Of a stretch of 64,000 nt of DNA, positions 45,285 to 58,500 are shown piece after piece (within the stretch, counting starts at the first letter, position 1; the number at the start of each line of letters is the position of its first letter). The DNA is from Branchiostoma floridae (taxonomy: Eukaryota; Chordata; Leptocardii; Amphioxiformes; Branchiostomatidae), in contig NC_049988.1 of NCBI RefSeq assembly GCF_000003815.2, forward strand, positions 400,510 to 464,509, in the 5' to 3' direction. A program made the position numbers and the translations under genes. The notes below the pieces were generated by a model. The model searched no databases. It was not told the origin of the DNA and saw only the letters and a program-made list of their open reading frames with translations.

Positions 45285-46491
45285 CAGTCAAACCTGCCCG
45301 AGCGACCACCTCTTCTCAGCGACCACCTGGCCATTTCGACCGCTTTTTCTCGGTCCCGATTTTTTTCCCATGGACGTAAGCATTAAGCGACCTTTTCTCA
45401 ACGACCACCTGGCCAACGCGACCGCGACCGGCCCAAATTGGGACCCATAACGACCGCATTATTTTTGAAATTGAGGTTTTCATCGATTTTTGAAGATAAC
45501 TAGCGCGATTTTGTGCCGAAATCGGCCAGTTTGCGTCGGATTTTGACTGCCATTACGATATTACAGTCAACCCTGCCCGAGCGACCACCTCTTCTCAGCG
45601 ACCACCTGGCCATTTCGACCGCTTTTTCTCGGTCCCGATTTTTTTTCCCATTGGCGTAAGCATTAAGCGACCTTTTCTCAACGACCACCTGGCCAACGCG
45701 ACCGCGACCGGCCCAAATTGGGACCCATAACGACCGCATTATTTTTGAAATTGAGGTTTTCATCGATTTTTGAAGATACCAAGCGCGATTTTGTGCCGAA
45801 ATCGGCCAGTTTGCGTCGGATTTTGACTGCCATTACGATATTATGTTTAGAATAAGTGGGTGAGTCAATGGGGCTGTCTACTGTAATATGGGAGGAAATT
45901 TTGTTGTAAGAAAATCCGAATTTAGTTGTTACAGAAGTTTTTTATAAAGGGAACGAATGCTGTAACGTATATAGCCTCATACTTTTTAAAGAAAGATCTG
46001 TGTAGCTCATACATTTTTAAGAAAGATCTGTGTGAGTGCTTTTGTCCAACTGTACTGTACATTCACCCGTGGGTAAGTACGCAATCGGGACGTACCGGGC
46101 ATCGAATTCGAAAGGTGCACCGTAGTTATTTCAGATACAGCGATCAAGAACACAGTGACGCATAAAGGCTTGTATGGTAACTGACAGCATCAAAGTTCCC
46201 TTACTGTCTAAAACGTTAGTGTACAAATATTGAGCTTTAAAACACTGTATTGTATAAAAGCTCGACAAAGGCTTGGGGTTAAATTTACAGTGTGCGTGCT
46301 GTATTTCACATTAAAGACCTCGCTTTTTTTGTGTGCGTGCAGTGTGCTTGCTATTTGCCATTAAACACAACGGAAACTATTTATACTTTGCATCGGGCAT
46401 GTTTTGAGTCGATACTCTTCTCAGCGACCACCTGTCCAAATCGACCATTTTTCCCGGTCCCCTGGGTGGTCGTCTTGGACAGGTTTGACTG
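45285..46491. mobile_element. Tc1/mariner-type non-autonomous element with internal tandem
   Basis: Begins CAGTCAAACCTG and ends CAGGTTTGACTG, flanked by TA on each side (45283-45284 and 46492-46493). Sub-terminal GCGACCACC words are also inverted. The first 279 bases are duplicated in tandem (starts at 45285 and 45564). No transposase was seen. CAGT termini and a TA target fit Tc1/mariner. It interrupts sequence shared with zinc-finger siblings A and B, so it entered after the gene duplications or only into this copy. Confidence 0.88.
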
Positions 46492-47096
46492 TAATCACAA
46501 CATTTACTGCTGTCATTTTAGCTCCAAACCTTTTGTGATTGCCTACAAAAATTTACGCCTCATTCTTTTTTTTTTTAGCCCGAAGCCTTTGAGATTGCCT
46601 ACAGTTCATAGTAAATCATCCGTCATAAAAGCGCCACACATTTTTTCAGTAGACTCTCCCAATGACCAATATGACCCCTGTGGCATCTTGAGTAGATGTA
46701 TCGGTCGCCTGTCGTGTAGACTAGCCAATATCTGTTTAGTCTTACACAAACACATTCATAATCTCTCCCCTTGAGCTTTGCCCTGATACTTGCTACATGT
46801 GACCGAACACCACAGGGTTTCTACTACAACACCAGTTACCATGGTGATAGCTGGTTGTACATCTTATTTGTTTGGAGAATAAGAAGAGAAAGTAGAAGAA
46901 ACGGAGAAAAAAACAATATGTTTTCCTTAAAATTGTTTCCGAAAAGGTAAAGATGCCCCCCTCCCCACACTCACATTTTCGTCACCCTGAAAAGTCATAC
47001 ATTTCTGTCTAATGTAGCCAACATACCATAGAAATTACCTCTACACCCTATAGTCCATAAAAATGAAGTCATTTTGCGTGTATGTCTCGTTCTTAC

Positions 47097-47170
47097 CTGC
47101 TTCCAGTGATGATTATTACCTCCGCACAATCCTCCTGAAAGCGATTGTGTGAACCAGCAAGGGGTGAAAG
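47097..47170 (-). other. Non-coding first exon of zinc-finger gene C (3' border)
   Basis: GGAAGCAG before GTAAGAACG forms the donor at 47095-47096. The sequence matches the first exons of siblings A and B. The 5' end is approximate. Confidence 0.6.
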
Positions 47171-47299
47171 GTAAATATGATTGTGGGGTGAAAGGTCATC
47201 TAGTACCTGCTTACCAATCACTGTCTAGTACGTTCCGCCTGCACTTTAGAAAAGATGTCCTTTACATTTATCTAAATTTGGCATCTTAGATGGTAGAGA

Positions 47300-47722
47300 T
47301 ATGTCCTCATGCCCTTTGACTACTATCCGACAGCCATGATGGACTTTTATGTCTTTAATTCATTCTCTTTCATTCTTTTCTTCCGTCTTTTTTTTCTTTC
47401 TTGTAGTGTTTTGTTCTCAAATAGCACGTCAATAACTAACTGTGACCATGTACGGTCAGCATAGTATTGTGCACCTGCCAGAGAAGAGACTGAGACAATG
47501 GAATGGAATCTGTACTTCTATTAAACTTCTTTATGTTCACTTATCAGTAATGTTCTTACATAACAGCCATGGTAGCTACTGAAACTTCACAAGACAAGGC
47601 CTCAACTTAGTCAAACAGCCCGGTGTCCCCGTCCTATCATATGTACTACCAGTTCGGATTAATTAAAGAGTTTTCTTAGATGTCCTAAAATCACATTTCT
47701 CAAACATGAACTGTTGTTCACC
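47300..47722 (-). pseudogene. 3' flank of a lost fourth zinc-finger unit
   Basis: The block is collinear with the 3' flank of zinc-finger gene A (19830-20245): CATGTACGGTCAGCA, CTGCCA(C/G)AGAAGAGACT, CAGCCATGGT, ACAAGACAAGGCCTCAACTT, AGTCAAACAGCCCGGTGT, ACTACCAGTTCGGATTAATT and CTGTTGTTCACCATTG. Homology stops abruptly at about 47722, where gene A continues into decayed fingers. No finger codons remain, so the coding body has been deleted. Confidence 0.8.
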
Positions 47723-48007
47723 ATTGATATACCATTTATATTTATCTTGAGTATGCCATTACCGCATGTATTTTCTTTTTTTCTTTCTTGTAATTCTATT
47801 TCAAGGCTAGTGATGAGTTGATCATACTTACATGTATCTTTATTAAAATTTTGTTATCTCGTATCAATTCTATCACATTTGTACTGTGATTAACATCTGT
47901 TCAGTTCAGTTCATCCTCATATGATGTGCCATTCACATTGTCTGACATCTGTTAAGTTAAATAAATGATGGCAAACGTTTTAAGCGACCCTCGTGACAAC
48001 ATTATGT

Positions 48008-48646
48008 CTATACATCATTTCCTGAGCGGGTCACTCGTTCAGCCTTCCCCTTACAAATGAAGGATCTAGTGTCTCGTTCGTCACAAGCCACGTCATACCA
48101 TTGGTCAGTACCCCAAACGTTTTTCATCACTATGGCAACGCAGAAGTTGATGTCAGCCCCATCTGGTTGTGGAAACCCAGTGCGGATATCCACAGGCGAC
48201 CTGAGGCAGTGGAAGTGAGCAGAATGCTTTTGTGACATGATTATTCTATGGACGGATCAGAATATACAACTAACACATGCTGTGGAACAGTACGAAGAAA
48301 AGCGGCTAAAAGGTTGTAAAAAAAGACAGACACCTTCCAGTCTGCAAGACAATTATCATTAACAACATCAACTAGGTGTAATATTAATATTGCAGCCAGT
48401 ATATGTATCCAGTCTGAGTAATAAGGCTGCACTGCGTCCTCGAAGATGGGTAGTCTTCGAACACTGGACCCCCATTTTGCTTCCCTTTCGAAAGACTAAA
48501 CCAATTCCTCACAAGAAACATGTCCGATTCGACCGTGGGATTGGGTCTAGATGGCCAAGCAGCGGACTTGCATAACATGTCGACCTTTGGCCTCTTATTA
48601 GGTGCGAACACACACACACACACACACACACACACCCATTCACACC

Positions 48647-48712
<66 letters not shown>

Positions 48713-49546
48713 AGCACGAAAAGCCAGTTTACCGCTTTCGTGGACAAGATTCATAGATTGACACGAAGACAAATGTTATTTTTTTGCCCCAAGACGTGCG
48801 TTAAAATCCTACTCACCAGTCCGTGAATGTCACGGGGGTACCATCTGTCCAGGCGAAAGTTCGATTTCTATAGATGTCGTACAGACCTTGGAGAGACGAA
48901 AGTACATTTAGCTTGGTCAAATCCCTAGACCGATTGTTTTAGATACGAATGTGAACGCACGTTTACATTTACTGTAGCCAAAAATTACATTGACTTATAC
49001 ATGTTGAGGTCAGTTGTAATTTCATTTTCTAGAACTCCTATGCATTCAAACTTAGGTTCATCCTTATGTAGTGAAATATTTATTGAACATAGAGACAAAT
49101 CATTTGTTCTTAGCTATATAAACATTGTCGCAGCTTATATATGATAGATGCCGGAATACTAACTGATATTGATACCTACACGTATAATATCATGATTTCT
49201 ATATTGGCAGCGTTTCTCTGTAAAAGACATAATGTTAAGAACATGCCTTCTTTCAAACCTGTTTTTGATTTATATGCAATATAATCAACATAATCTAAAT
49301 AGAGTCATGGCACGTTGCATTTGATACCTATATAAAGTTTCGGATCAGCAATACGCTTCACAACAACGTTGGTGACCAAAAGCAGGTGCAGAAACTCCAT
49401 TTCCTGTCGGTCAGCGACGCTGGTCAAGTTGGCACCAACCTCTCGGCACTTAGCGTCTGACTCTTTCCAGTTGACTGGTACGTTGTGCAGGAAGGTCTGG
49501 TAGCAGTTTCGACGGAACAAATGCCAGCCGCATGGGCAAATGAACC
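48008..49546 (-). CDS. Second C-type lectin domain with QPD motif, and C-terminus
   Basis: Three exons encode a complete CTLD: CPCGWHLFRRNCYQTF, W-KESDAKCREVGANLTSVAD, EMEFLHLL, LYIG joined to LYDIYRNRTFAWTDGTPVTF, then TDW-SPVDIRTGFPQPDGADIN, FCVAIVMK, WYDVACDERDTRSFICKGKA. QPD at the sugar/calcium loop is the galactose-type signature. The partner WND motif reads WYD and the loop acid before the third Cys is replaced, so the calcium site may be weak. The short exon 48817-48886 only keeps phase if its acceptor is the CCAAG at 48887-48888, not the nearer TATAG. Confidence 0.85.
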
Positions 49547-52500
49547 CTAGCCAATAAATTACAAAAAGTTACATCTGACTGTTAAGTAATTTGTTGTCAA
49601 GTAACATCCTTAAAATGTTATTTTTATTATAAAGTTCATCTCTGTTGGAAATCACATTATGAAAGAATACAAAACTTCATATAAACAACACTGAAAATAA
49701 TTGTGACTCTGTCAACCTTGTTCTTGGAATGGATAAGTCTGTTGCTATGTCCGGAATATGACTTTGAAGGCCTCGTGGTTGCAGCAACGGGTCGTGAGTG
49801 GCAGATAAGCTGTATCGCCGCCCGTCATGGTTCAAGGACAGTGAGCTCAAATGTACATGTGCACAGCCTCCATAATTCATTATGAAAACAAATCCGGCTC
49901 AGAATTTATAATACTAACCTCAGAGGCGGCGGCAGCAAATTTTGCTGCCAGACTAAGGTAAATTTGATGGCAATTCTGTAAGATAGAGATATGGTTTTTA
50001 ATAGCGAGGGCGATGCCCCAAAAATATTTTCATGATTTCGAGTACCGAAGGTGTGAGCTGTCGCAAGGTTGGTCTGGGGAAATTTCGAAATCTGCACCCT
50101 GTGAAATGCCATTTTCTGTATTTTTAGGGACAAATCTTGCTGCCTGACTAAGCTAAATTTGATGGCAATTCTGTAAGAAAGACACAGGGTTTTTAATAGC
50201 GAGGGCGATGCCCTAAAAATATTTTCATGATTTCGAGTACCGAAGGTGCGAGCTGTCGCAAGGTTGGTCTGGGGAAATTTCGAAATCTGCACCCTCTGAA
50301 ATGCCATTTTTTGTATTTTTAGGGACAAATTTTGCTGGCAGACTACGCTAAATCTGATGGCATTTTTGTCATAGAAAGAAATTGTTTGAGGGCGATGACC
50401 CACACAAATTAAGTTCACCATGTCGTTGTGAGCGCCGGAGGCGCAAGTTATCGCTATGGAGGTCCGGAGAAAATTTTGAAATCTTGACCGTCTGAAACGT
50501 CATTTCCTGCATTTGGGGGCCACATTCTGCTTGTAAACTAAGCTAAGTACGATAGTTAAATTCAGTTTAAAAGATTTTTGAGAGCGACACTCCCGCAACA
50601 TATTGTCCTTTGCCGAAGACGCGGGCCGTCACAAGGGAGGTCTGGCGAAATTTTGAAATCGGGACTCTCTGAAACGCCATTTCTTGCATTTTCGGGGGTA
50701 AATTTTGCCGTTAGACTAGCTTGATTTAATGAAATTTCCATCATCAAGAAAATACACAAAGTTTCAGCTTGCGACGCCCCCCCCACCCCACAACATATTT
50801 TCCGCCGCCACTGAACCTTGAACATAGACGAGGGGTGACATTTGCTATCTGACACCACCCATTGCTGCAGTTACGTGGCTTCAAGGTCATATACTTGAAA
50901 TAGCAAAAACGGCCCATTCCGTGAACGAGACTAACGGAGTTCAATCGGGCTTGGATTTAAGATGGACCGATTCAATATAGGACATGGTCTGGAACATTCA
51001 ACTAAACCCCAGATTTTTAACCTTTCACAAATTGTGGGCTTGTTTCAGTCTACATATCTATAATCTAGTAAAACAAATTATGTGTTCTTACCTGCATCAT
51101 CCGGAAGGTTTTGTACCTGACCGCTGGCGATGAACGTACTGATGTTGAACGTTGCCATAAATCCACGAGTGCCGCCGACATCACCACCACTTCGTGTCGC
51201 CAGCATGGCCAACTGCATGTCATTGGAGCTGGAAACAAAGAGCCTCTGCTCGTTTTCACCACGACACAGCCCGTGGATCGTATTCCAGCCTACCGTCAGG
51301 AACCTATCCCTGATCTGCAGCACACGGCTGGTGCAGGCACCTCCTAAATATCCGGGCAAATCTACATCCAGTAGCACTAAGCTGACGTAGCTTCCGCTCG
51401 GACCGTCGATGGTCCACAAGCAGATGACTGAAGAAGGAAAGGCAGTCGGGTATCCGGGAGAGTAGATCAGGCCACAGCGGTATTGGTCAGAGCTGCCACA
51501 TCGGACATACCCACAGCTTGTCTGATGTGCCATACAATCATCACACACTAATTGAAACAACAAATTCAAATATGAGTAGAATGGAATACAGTCAAACCTT
51601 TCAATAGCGTCCACTCAAAGGACTGGAGAAATGTGGCCACTATAGACAGGTGGCCACGAGTAGTAAGTTACACATGATTTCAGTAACAACTAATCTTTCT
51701 AGCCAAGTAACATTGTCTTGATCGTTTCAAAATTCAACTGACACTGCCAAAGTCTATCGAAAATGAGTTATATTGTCATGCGCAATGTTGGTAAATTCGC
51801 CGACGAAGACTAGCGCTCTAACATTCAAGGCACGCGTACCTTCCGCTACCGCCAAAATGACCCTGTCGGGAACTTGTAAACTACGACTTAAACCCGGTGC
51901 AGGGTGATATTCGGGTACCGTATGTTTACAATAGGCAGTGTTTCTGTATCTACTGGACCGGAAATCGTGTGGCCGTGGACGCTTTGGACAGGTGGTCGTT
52001 ATCTTCTTAGACTATTTTTTAATGCTTAGGTCAATGAGAAAAATCCAAGGGACCGATAAAAAGAGACCATAATGGCCAGGTAGTCGCTATATGCAAAGGT
52101 GAACGTTAATACCGGTTTGACTGTATTGATAAATGAAAGGCATTAAATTACATGCACTCCGTATTGGGTAAACAACCATAGGCAATGCTACACCACTACC
52201 TGCTATTGTAAGGCTCTCAGGTTTTCATACCTGTCATTTCCGGAATATATGTGTGCAAATCGTCTCTGCCAGCTGTTAGGTCAGCGTTGCTACACTGTTC
52301 AGTTTCGTTGCCATCACCTCCGATATGGGATGAAGGATCTAAAAAGAACCAAGCCCTTTCGTTATAGTATCAATCTTTAAACATGCCTCCATGTACGTAT
52401 ACTTTCCTATCGGTATTGCCAGGAACTAAGAGAGTAGCACGCGGATACAGCATGATGACGTTTCAAAGAGCATGTTTGGCAAAAAGTCTTCATACGCCAA

Positions 52501-55500
52501 AATTGATGGGAAAATATTGGGGAAAATTATTTTACCAATAGAATAGAATAAAAGGCGTTATCAAAATGCCTAATAATCATTTTCTCTAGATTGTTGTCGA
52601 AACGTATGCAAACCAAACATATTGTCCAGATGTGTACCAAGTTTGCTTTAAAGTAAGGCACATTTTCTTGTAAGAATACCTTTTTCGCATATAAATTCTT
52701 TCTCGATCAGGCTACAAGGTTGGAGACTCCAGGAACCTGTAAAAGTTCAAGGGTATAAATATAAATCGTCATGTAAAATCACACCTTTCCAACAATATTA
52801 CGGTGCCTACATTCCGTATACATATAGAATCACTGTATCACTCGAGGTATTGCTATTGTTATTGTTATTGGGTGGGCCGACTACTCACGCTTTGCAGCCA
52901 GGGGCTGAATTGCGAGGAGCTTACAATAGGCGGGGCTAAATCGCAAGGGTCTGGAGCGAGCTGCCATTCGGCGCCACTCAGGTGACCTCAATACGACTGT
53001 CGCAAGGGTCTGGATCGAGCTGCCATTCGGCGCCACTCAGGTGACCTCAATACGACTGTCGCAAGTGTCTGGAGCGAGGTGCCATTCGGCGCTACTCAGG
53101 TGACCTCAATACGACATTAATTGCCCCAGGTGCGGCCAAGGTACTGTAGGTTTTGAACCACTCACACCGCACCATCGCACGTGTGGCGGGTTCTTTAACG
53201 TGCCTGGGGTATGGCTATCCCCAGACACGGGACCTCCATTTAACGTCCTATCCTAGGAACGGTCCTAGCCGAAGCTAGGTACTCATTTTCACCTGAGTAA
53301 AGTGAGGAAATTCTTGTAAAGTGCCTTTCCCAAGGGCACAAGATCGGTAACACGGGAGCCGGATTCGAAAACGCAACCTCTCGGTCACGGGCCGAACACG
53401 GTTCCGCTGCGCTACTCGGTCTCACAAAGTACCAGCCCGACCGCCTGTAGGATCGCCCGAAGGCCGGACGGTGATCCGACCCGCAGGAGGGCTGGGACCG
53501 ATAGTGATGTGGAATACACCGTGTTGTATTTTATTTATGTCATACCCACCTGAGAAAACACATGTTTCGATGCACCATGCGCTGGAAAATTTGGTGCCCA
53601 CGAACAAACATTGTTTCAACAGTAATGTTCCAACGTCTGAATCGGTTATCCGAATTTTCGACCACGCCGCGCTGGCGTGCACAGAAACCGTCCGAATTAT
53701 TCGATAGAAGCCTGTGTGATATAACTTCGAAGCCTGCAGCTGTGTGGTACGGCTTTTTATCACACTGTCCGGAACACTTGTATCAAACGTTATCGCGGTC
53801 CAAGTTGTTACAAATATGTAGGTTAGGCATGTAGAACGGGAACTAAGGGGATAGTGGCTAGTGGTGATGTAACATGAACGTACCGTGGTCTTCTAGGAAA
53901 GCACAGAAAGGGTCGTTGAGTCGCCAAATGTATTCCTGGAAAACATCGTATGAGATGTTCTGTTCCCGGAAGGCGTTTCCGGCAGGACTTCCATCACTCC
54001 ACGTCAAATTGACTATTTTCTAAAAAGGACAAAAAAATGTCAGGAGTAAGAGGTGTGTAGGGATTCTCTTTTTGCTTCTTTTTTTAGATCTTGGCCGAAG
54101 TGATCGTACAAATGCTGCGTAACATTGCAAAATAGCGCCACAGCCTGTCGGGTAACCGAAAACATATTAACGTATTTTTCTTAAGCCTATAACTAGAAAC
54201 TCCAGCTCAATTCGTTACCATCTAAGAGGTACGCAAATGATTGTGATAACAACAACAAATCATCGAGAATGAAATACATTCCATAGGTTAAACTGTGTCT
54301 ACAGATTGATTTGACATAAATGCGCCATAAGAGAATAGTAATAATAACAATGATAATTATGAAAATGATAATAATGATACAACTGGAGAGAACCATTTCA
54401 CAACCTGTTGGCTGAATTACACACTCCTTTCTCAAGTGGTAAGGCACATAAAGAACAATTTGCAAAATCGGATACCTGTCTTTCGTTCTTGATCAAAATG
54501 GCATCAAGCGTCAGCCCTATCCACCCGTTTCCGAAGCTGCTGCGGATGAACTCGTTTTCCTGTAGTGTGTTGACGGCAGCCAGATGACCATCCAGAGCTT
54601 GGCAGTACCTCTCAGCAGCCCACCAGACAAGCGGCGAGGAAAACTTCTGGTAGCAACGTTCTTCAAACATCGTCCAGCCTTTGCCACAGGACATGTCCTT
54701 AACACGTTGCTCTGAGATTCGAAGTGACTTATTCAATCATCCAAACCATATGCCAAACATTTTTTCAAAGAAACAAATCTGCATACACATTGAATTTCTT
54801 TTATTCTTTTCTTTATCCATTTGACTGAATCTGTAGACTGGATTAAAATTACACTTTACGTTATATAATCAACATTTGCGCATGTGACAGTATATTATTT
54901 TGTTGATAAAGATTATTGATATTTCATATAAAACACATATATTCATATATTCTATATATCCATGTAATAGTAAAAACATACTCACTATGGCTTAAGTGTA
55001 AACAAATACCAAAAAATCAAATTGTGTTCAAGATACACCATACGTACACACTGTGTTTCAGCATACAAATGACAGTAAACAATGAGATGGGCAACTCATG
55101 CAATGACAGCAACCATACGTCAGCAAGCCTATGTCAGGAATATTTTCAATGTAAACGTATCTCGTGGTCAAAATTTCAAATCATACCTTTGATAGGACAT
55201 CCCAATAGTCCTACGTCCAGAACAGCCATGTCCAGCCAGGACTGTGGTATTAGTTTCACCACTTTGGCATGGACTGCTATGTCCAGGTAGTACTCAACTC
55301 TAGCCGCACTGTTCGAAGGTGTTTCGAATACCTTTTGCAATCAAAGGGACAGGGACAAAACATTTTGCTTTAGTTAGTAGGACTGTATTATTTGTAGATC
55401 TGATAGTACTCATTTGATTCCTAAATATGTATCAAGCATTTAAGAATTGAGAACCCTTAAGATGAAACAAGTATGGTTGCATCGTCAAATATACGCACTA

Positions 55501-58500
55501 TTCATTCGACAAATCTCGCAAATAAGAAGGAAACCACTCTAAAGCAGCGCGTTGTTATAAATGTTATAGTTTTTTTTTCCGTTGCAACCTATGTCGATTG
55601 TTTTTATTTTCTTAAATATGATTTAAGGCTATCATGTTTACGGACGGTGGATTCAAAACACTATGTGTATTTTCCAAATAATGCTTTCTCTTTGAACCAA
55701 CGTCGTCGACTTGATATCCCTACATACCTTTATGTAATATACTTAGAAACGGTTATAGATTACCCCGGGGGATAAAGGCTAACTACTGTTACCGAGAACA
55801 TCATAGTCTACACAAAAGTAAAGGCCTCAGTATCAAACACCTTTGCTCTGTCCCCCTCCCTGTAAGTCTTCAAACAGTCAGCTCCCGTTCCGTACTTCAG
55901 GGTAAATGTGTGAGGCTGCGACGACTTGAACCCAGAAGCAACTATTCCAGTCAACTGTACAGCGGTTTCCAACGTAATTTGTATCCAGTCATCAAGACCT
56001 TCAACCACCCATTGCGTTAAGGACAGATCGCGCCTAAAATTGGTGGAGGGACTTGTACTTCCTTCAATGGAGTACTCCTCAAGGAGTAAAGGCACTGGAA
56101 GTAAACAAGCTCCAATACCTTGGAAGAAGAGAAAAATGTATGTAGTGAGAGTTTGGAGTCCTTATAACATTTTTAGCCTTTGTGAGGCATTTTTAGCCTA
56201 TGTAAATTAGGCATTTGTAAATATTTTATTCTATCTTGTTTCTTTGGTGCTACGAATAAGACTGTAATTACCATAACCTATTCCAACTGAAGGTCTCTAC
56301 CAAAGCCACGCATTTGTGAAAGTGACTTCTAAAGGACTTTCTACGCTTTTGCTGATTTTACGATTAGGTTTTAATTGTACACCTCGATTGATACATTGCA
56401 AACTAGTTTTGTTACACTGTTACCCCTTTATTGTTTCTGGATATCCATCCTGTATTCCTTGTTGTATTCTTACTCAAATTAATTCTTTTTTAGTTGGCCT
56501 CTTGTAAGTACTATGCTCTTTGCCCCAAACGCCATATATATACAAATCTTACTAAATTGAATGCAAAATGAATAAGTACATTAACGTTAGCAAATTCTGG
56601 TAAAACTGTATGGCCCAAGGGCTAGGGAAACGGAAATGCACTCCACCCATACACCGTACCATGTGATAGAGACTGTCATTCACACATAGGACTGTTTAGC
56701 CATAGCCAAAGCTCTGGGGCTGATGTCAATTAGCCTAAGGATTTTTCCATTGTCATCACTGACCGAAGGATGCGATATATATTCACCATATCGTACATAA
56801 GCATATTTCGCTTGTACGCATGTTTAAAAAATGTCATTAAGCTTACTAATACAGGCATCTTCGTCCGAGGTATCGGAGCAGTCCGGTATGCCGTCACAGA
56901 TGTTTTGGGTTGAGACAAACCGATTGGATGTGATGCATGGGAGTCTGTCTGTATACATAGCTATAAAAGATACGTTGATTGTGGATTGTGGGAAAAGCAT
57001 CTCCACTTCCGAACAATATTTGCTACAATTTATAAGCACCCATTGCAAAATGAATAAACTAGGAGCGTCACTATTAACTGTTAGTGTCACCCAGCGTCAC
57101 TAGGCTGCGTCAAGGGTGACAAATGAAAAAAAATCTCCAACGTTACAGAAAATACATTTTTTTAAATAGACCAGGTTTTCGACAGTTCAAATCCAGCTTT
57201 GTCAAGGAATAAGCGATCCAACACAGACATACATTGTCATCTTGACACTTGGTCTTACTGGAGAAAGTAAGAATACAGGACACAGAATCGGACTTTTTTG
57301 CAGAGGAATAAAAGTAGCCATCTACATCAAGGCTTTACAACCATTCCTGGACAAAAAAAGAGGGGCCGACATAAACTTTCTAACCTATATCAAGAAATGA
57401 GCAATCCACTGTTCCTGTGATGTCACGATATACAGATAGAGTACCGGACTAGGTGGTCAGTGGATTGTTCATTCCTTGACATAGACATGTTGGACTGTTG
57501 AGTTACTTCAAATCTTCTTGAAGCAATGTCTGTTTTTAAAGGTCCTGTACATACCTCCAAATTTTCGATGGCTGACAGTCCATCTTGCTCACGTAGAATG
57601 ACCTAGTATCGATCTCGCGAGAGAACGCGAGAGAACGCGAGAAGTAGGTCAGGCTTGCGTAGATCATCTGCTCCCTCCCCCCCCCCCCGCCTCCTTGCAA
57701 TTGCGGAGTAGGGGCAGGGATGACTCGGGCAGATCCCAACCCTCATAGATAAGTCCAATCTTGCTAAGTTTAACATTAATATACAGAATAACACAATACT
57801 TACCACATTTCTTTGGGCTCTCGTCTGCGCCCGATCTGCAGTCGGCTTTACCATCGCAGTATTGAGCGCTGCTGATTTCTTTGAATGTATCGACACCTAT
57901 CGATGTATCCCTGCATTCTGTCAATTCTAGGGGGAAACAGCAATAAGTAAGATTAAAATATTGATGTCAACCTGTTTTGTTTATTGTAAGTCTTGTGTTT
58001 GTACATTTGCATGTGTATCCATGTAAAAGGAACTTAGTTTGTGTTCTACACGTATTGTGTGTCTCAGCAAATGGATACATAGCGGTGATCATAAAACGAT
58101 GTTGCAGTCGTATCATACTATTATTATTACTACTGTAAGGCAGTCCAGTTATATGACTATCATACGATATGAACAAACCTAAAGATCGATTATTACTCTG
58201 CGTATTGTGAACGGTCCATGTCTGTTCGCACCTATATCTCTATGTTCCGTTTGCCGCATATTCGTATGTGTTTGGCATGTCGTCTGTACTCAGTTGTGAA
58301 ATGATGCATATTCTTTTTTTTTCCGCGGTAGCTGTTTATATAAACGATGTAATAATCGACCCTATACTTTCTGTTATCTATCGGTACAAAAAAACAATAA
58401 TGCCAATATTGATTCAAAAGATATCGGCTATTTCCAAATAACACCCACCACAAATCTCTTCGTCAGTAGCATCCAAACATCCAGGAATTCCATCACATAA

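Noticed and set aside
48817-48867. Lectin exon starting at the nearer TATAG acceptor
   Set aside because: That border leaves the frame out of phase with the preceding exon; the CCAAG acceptor 19 bases upstream restores the lectin reading frame.
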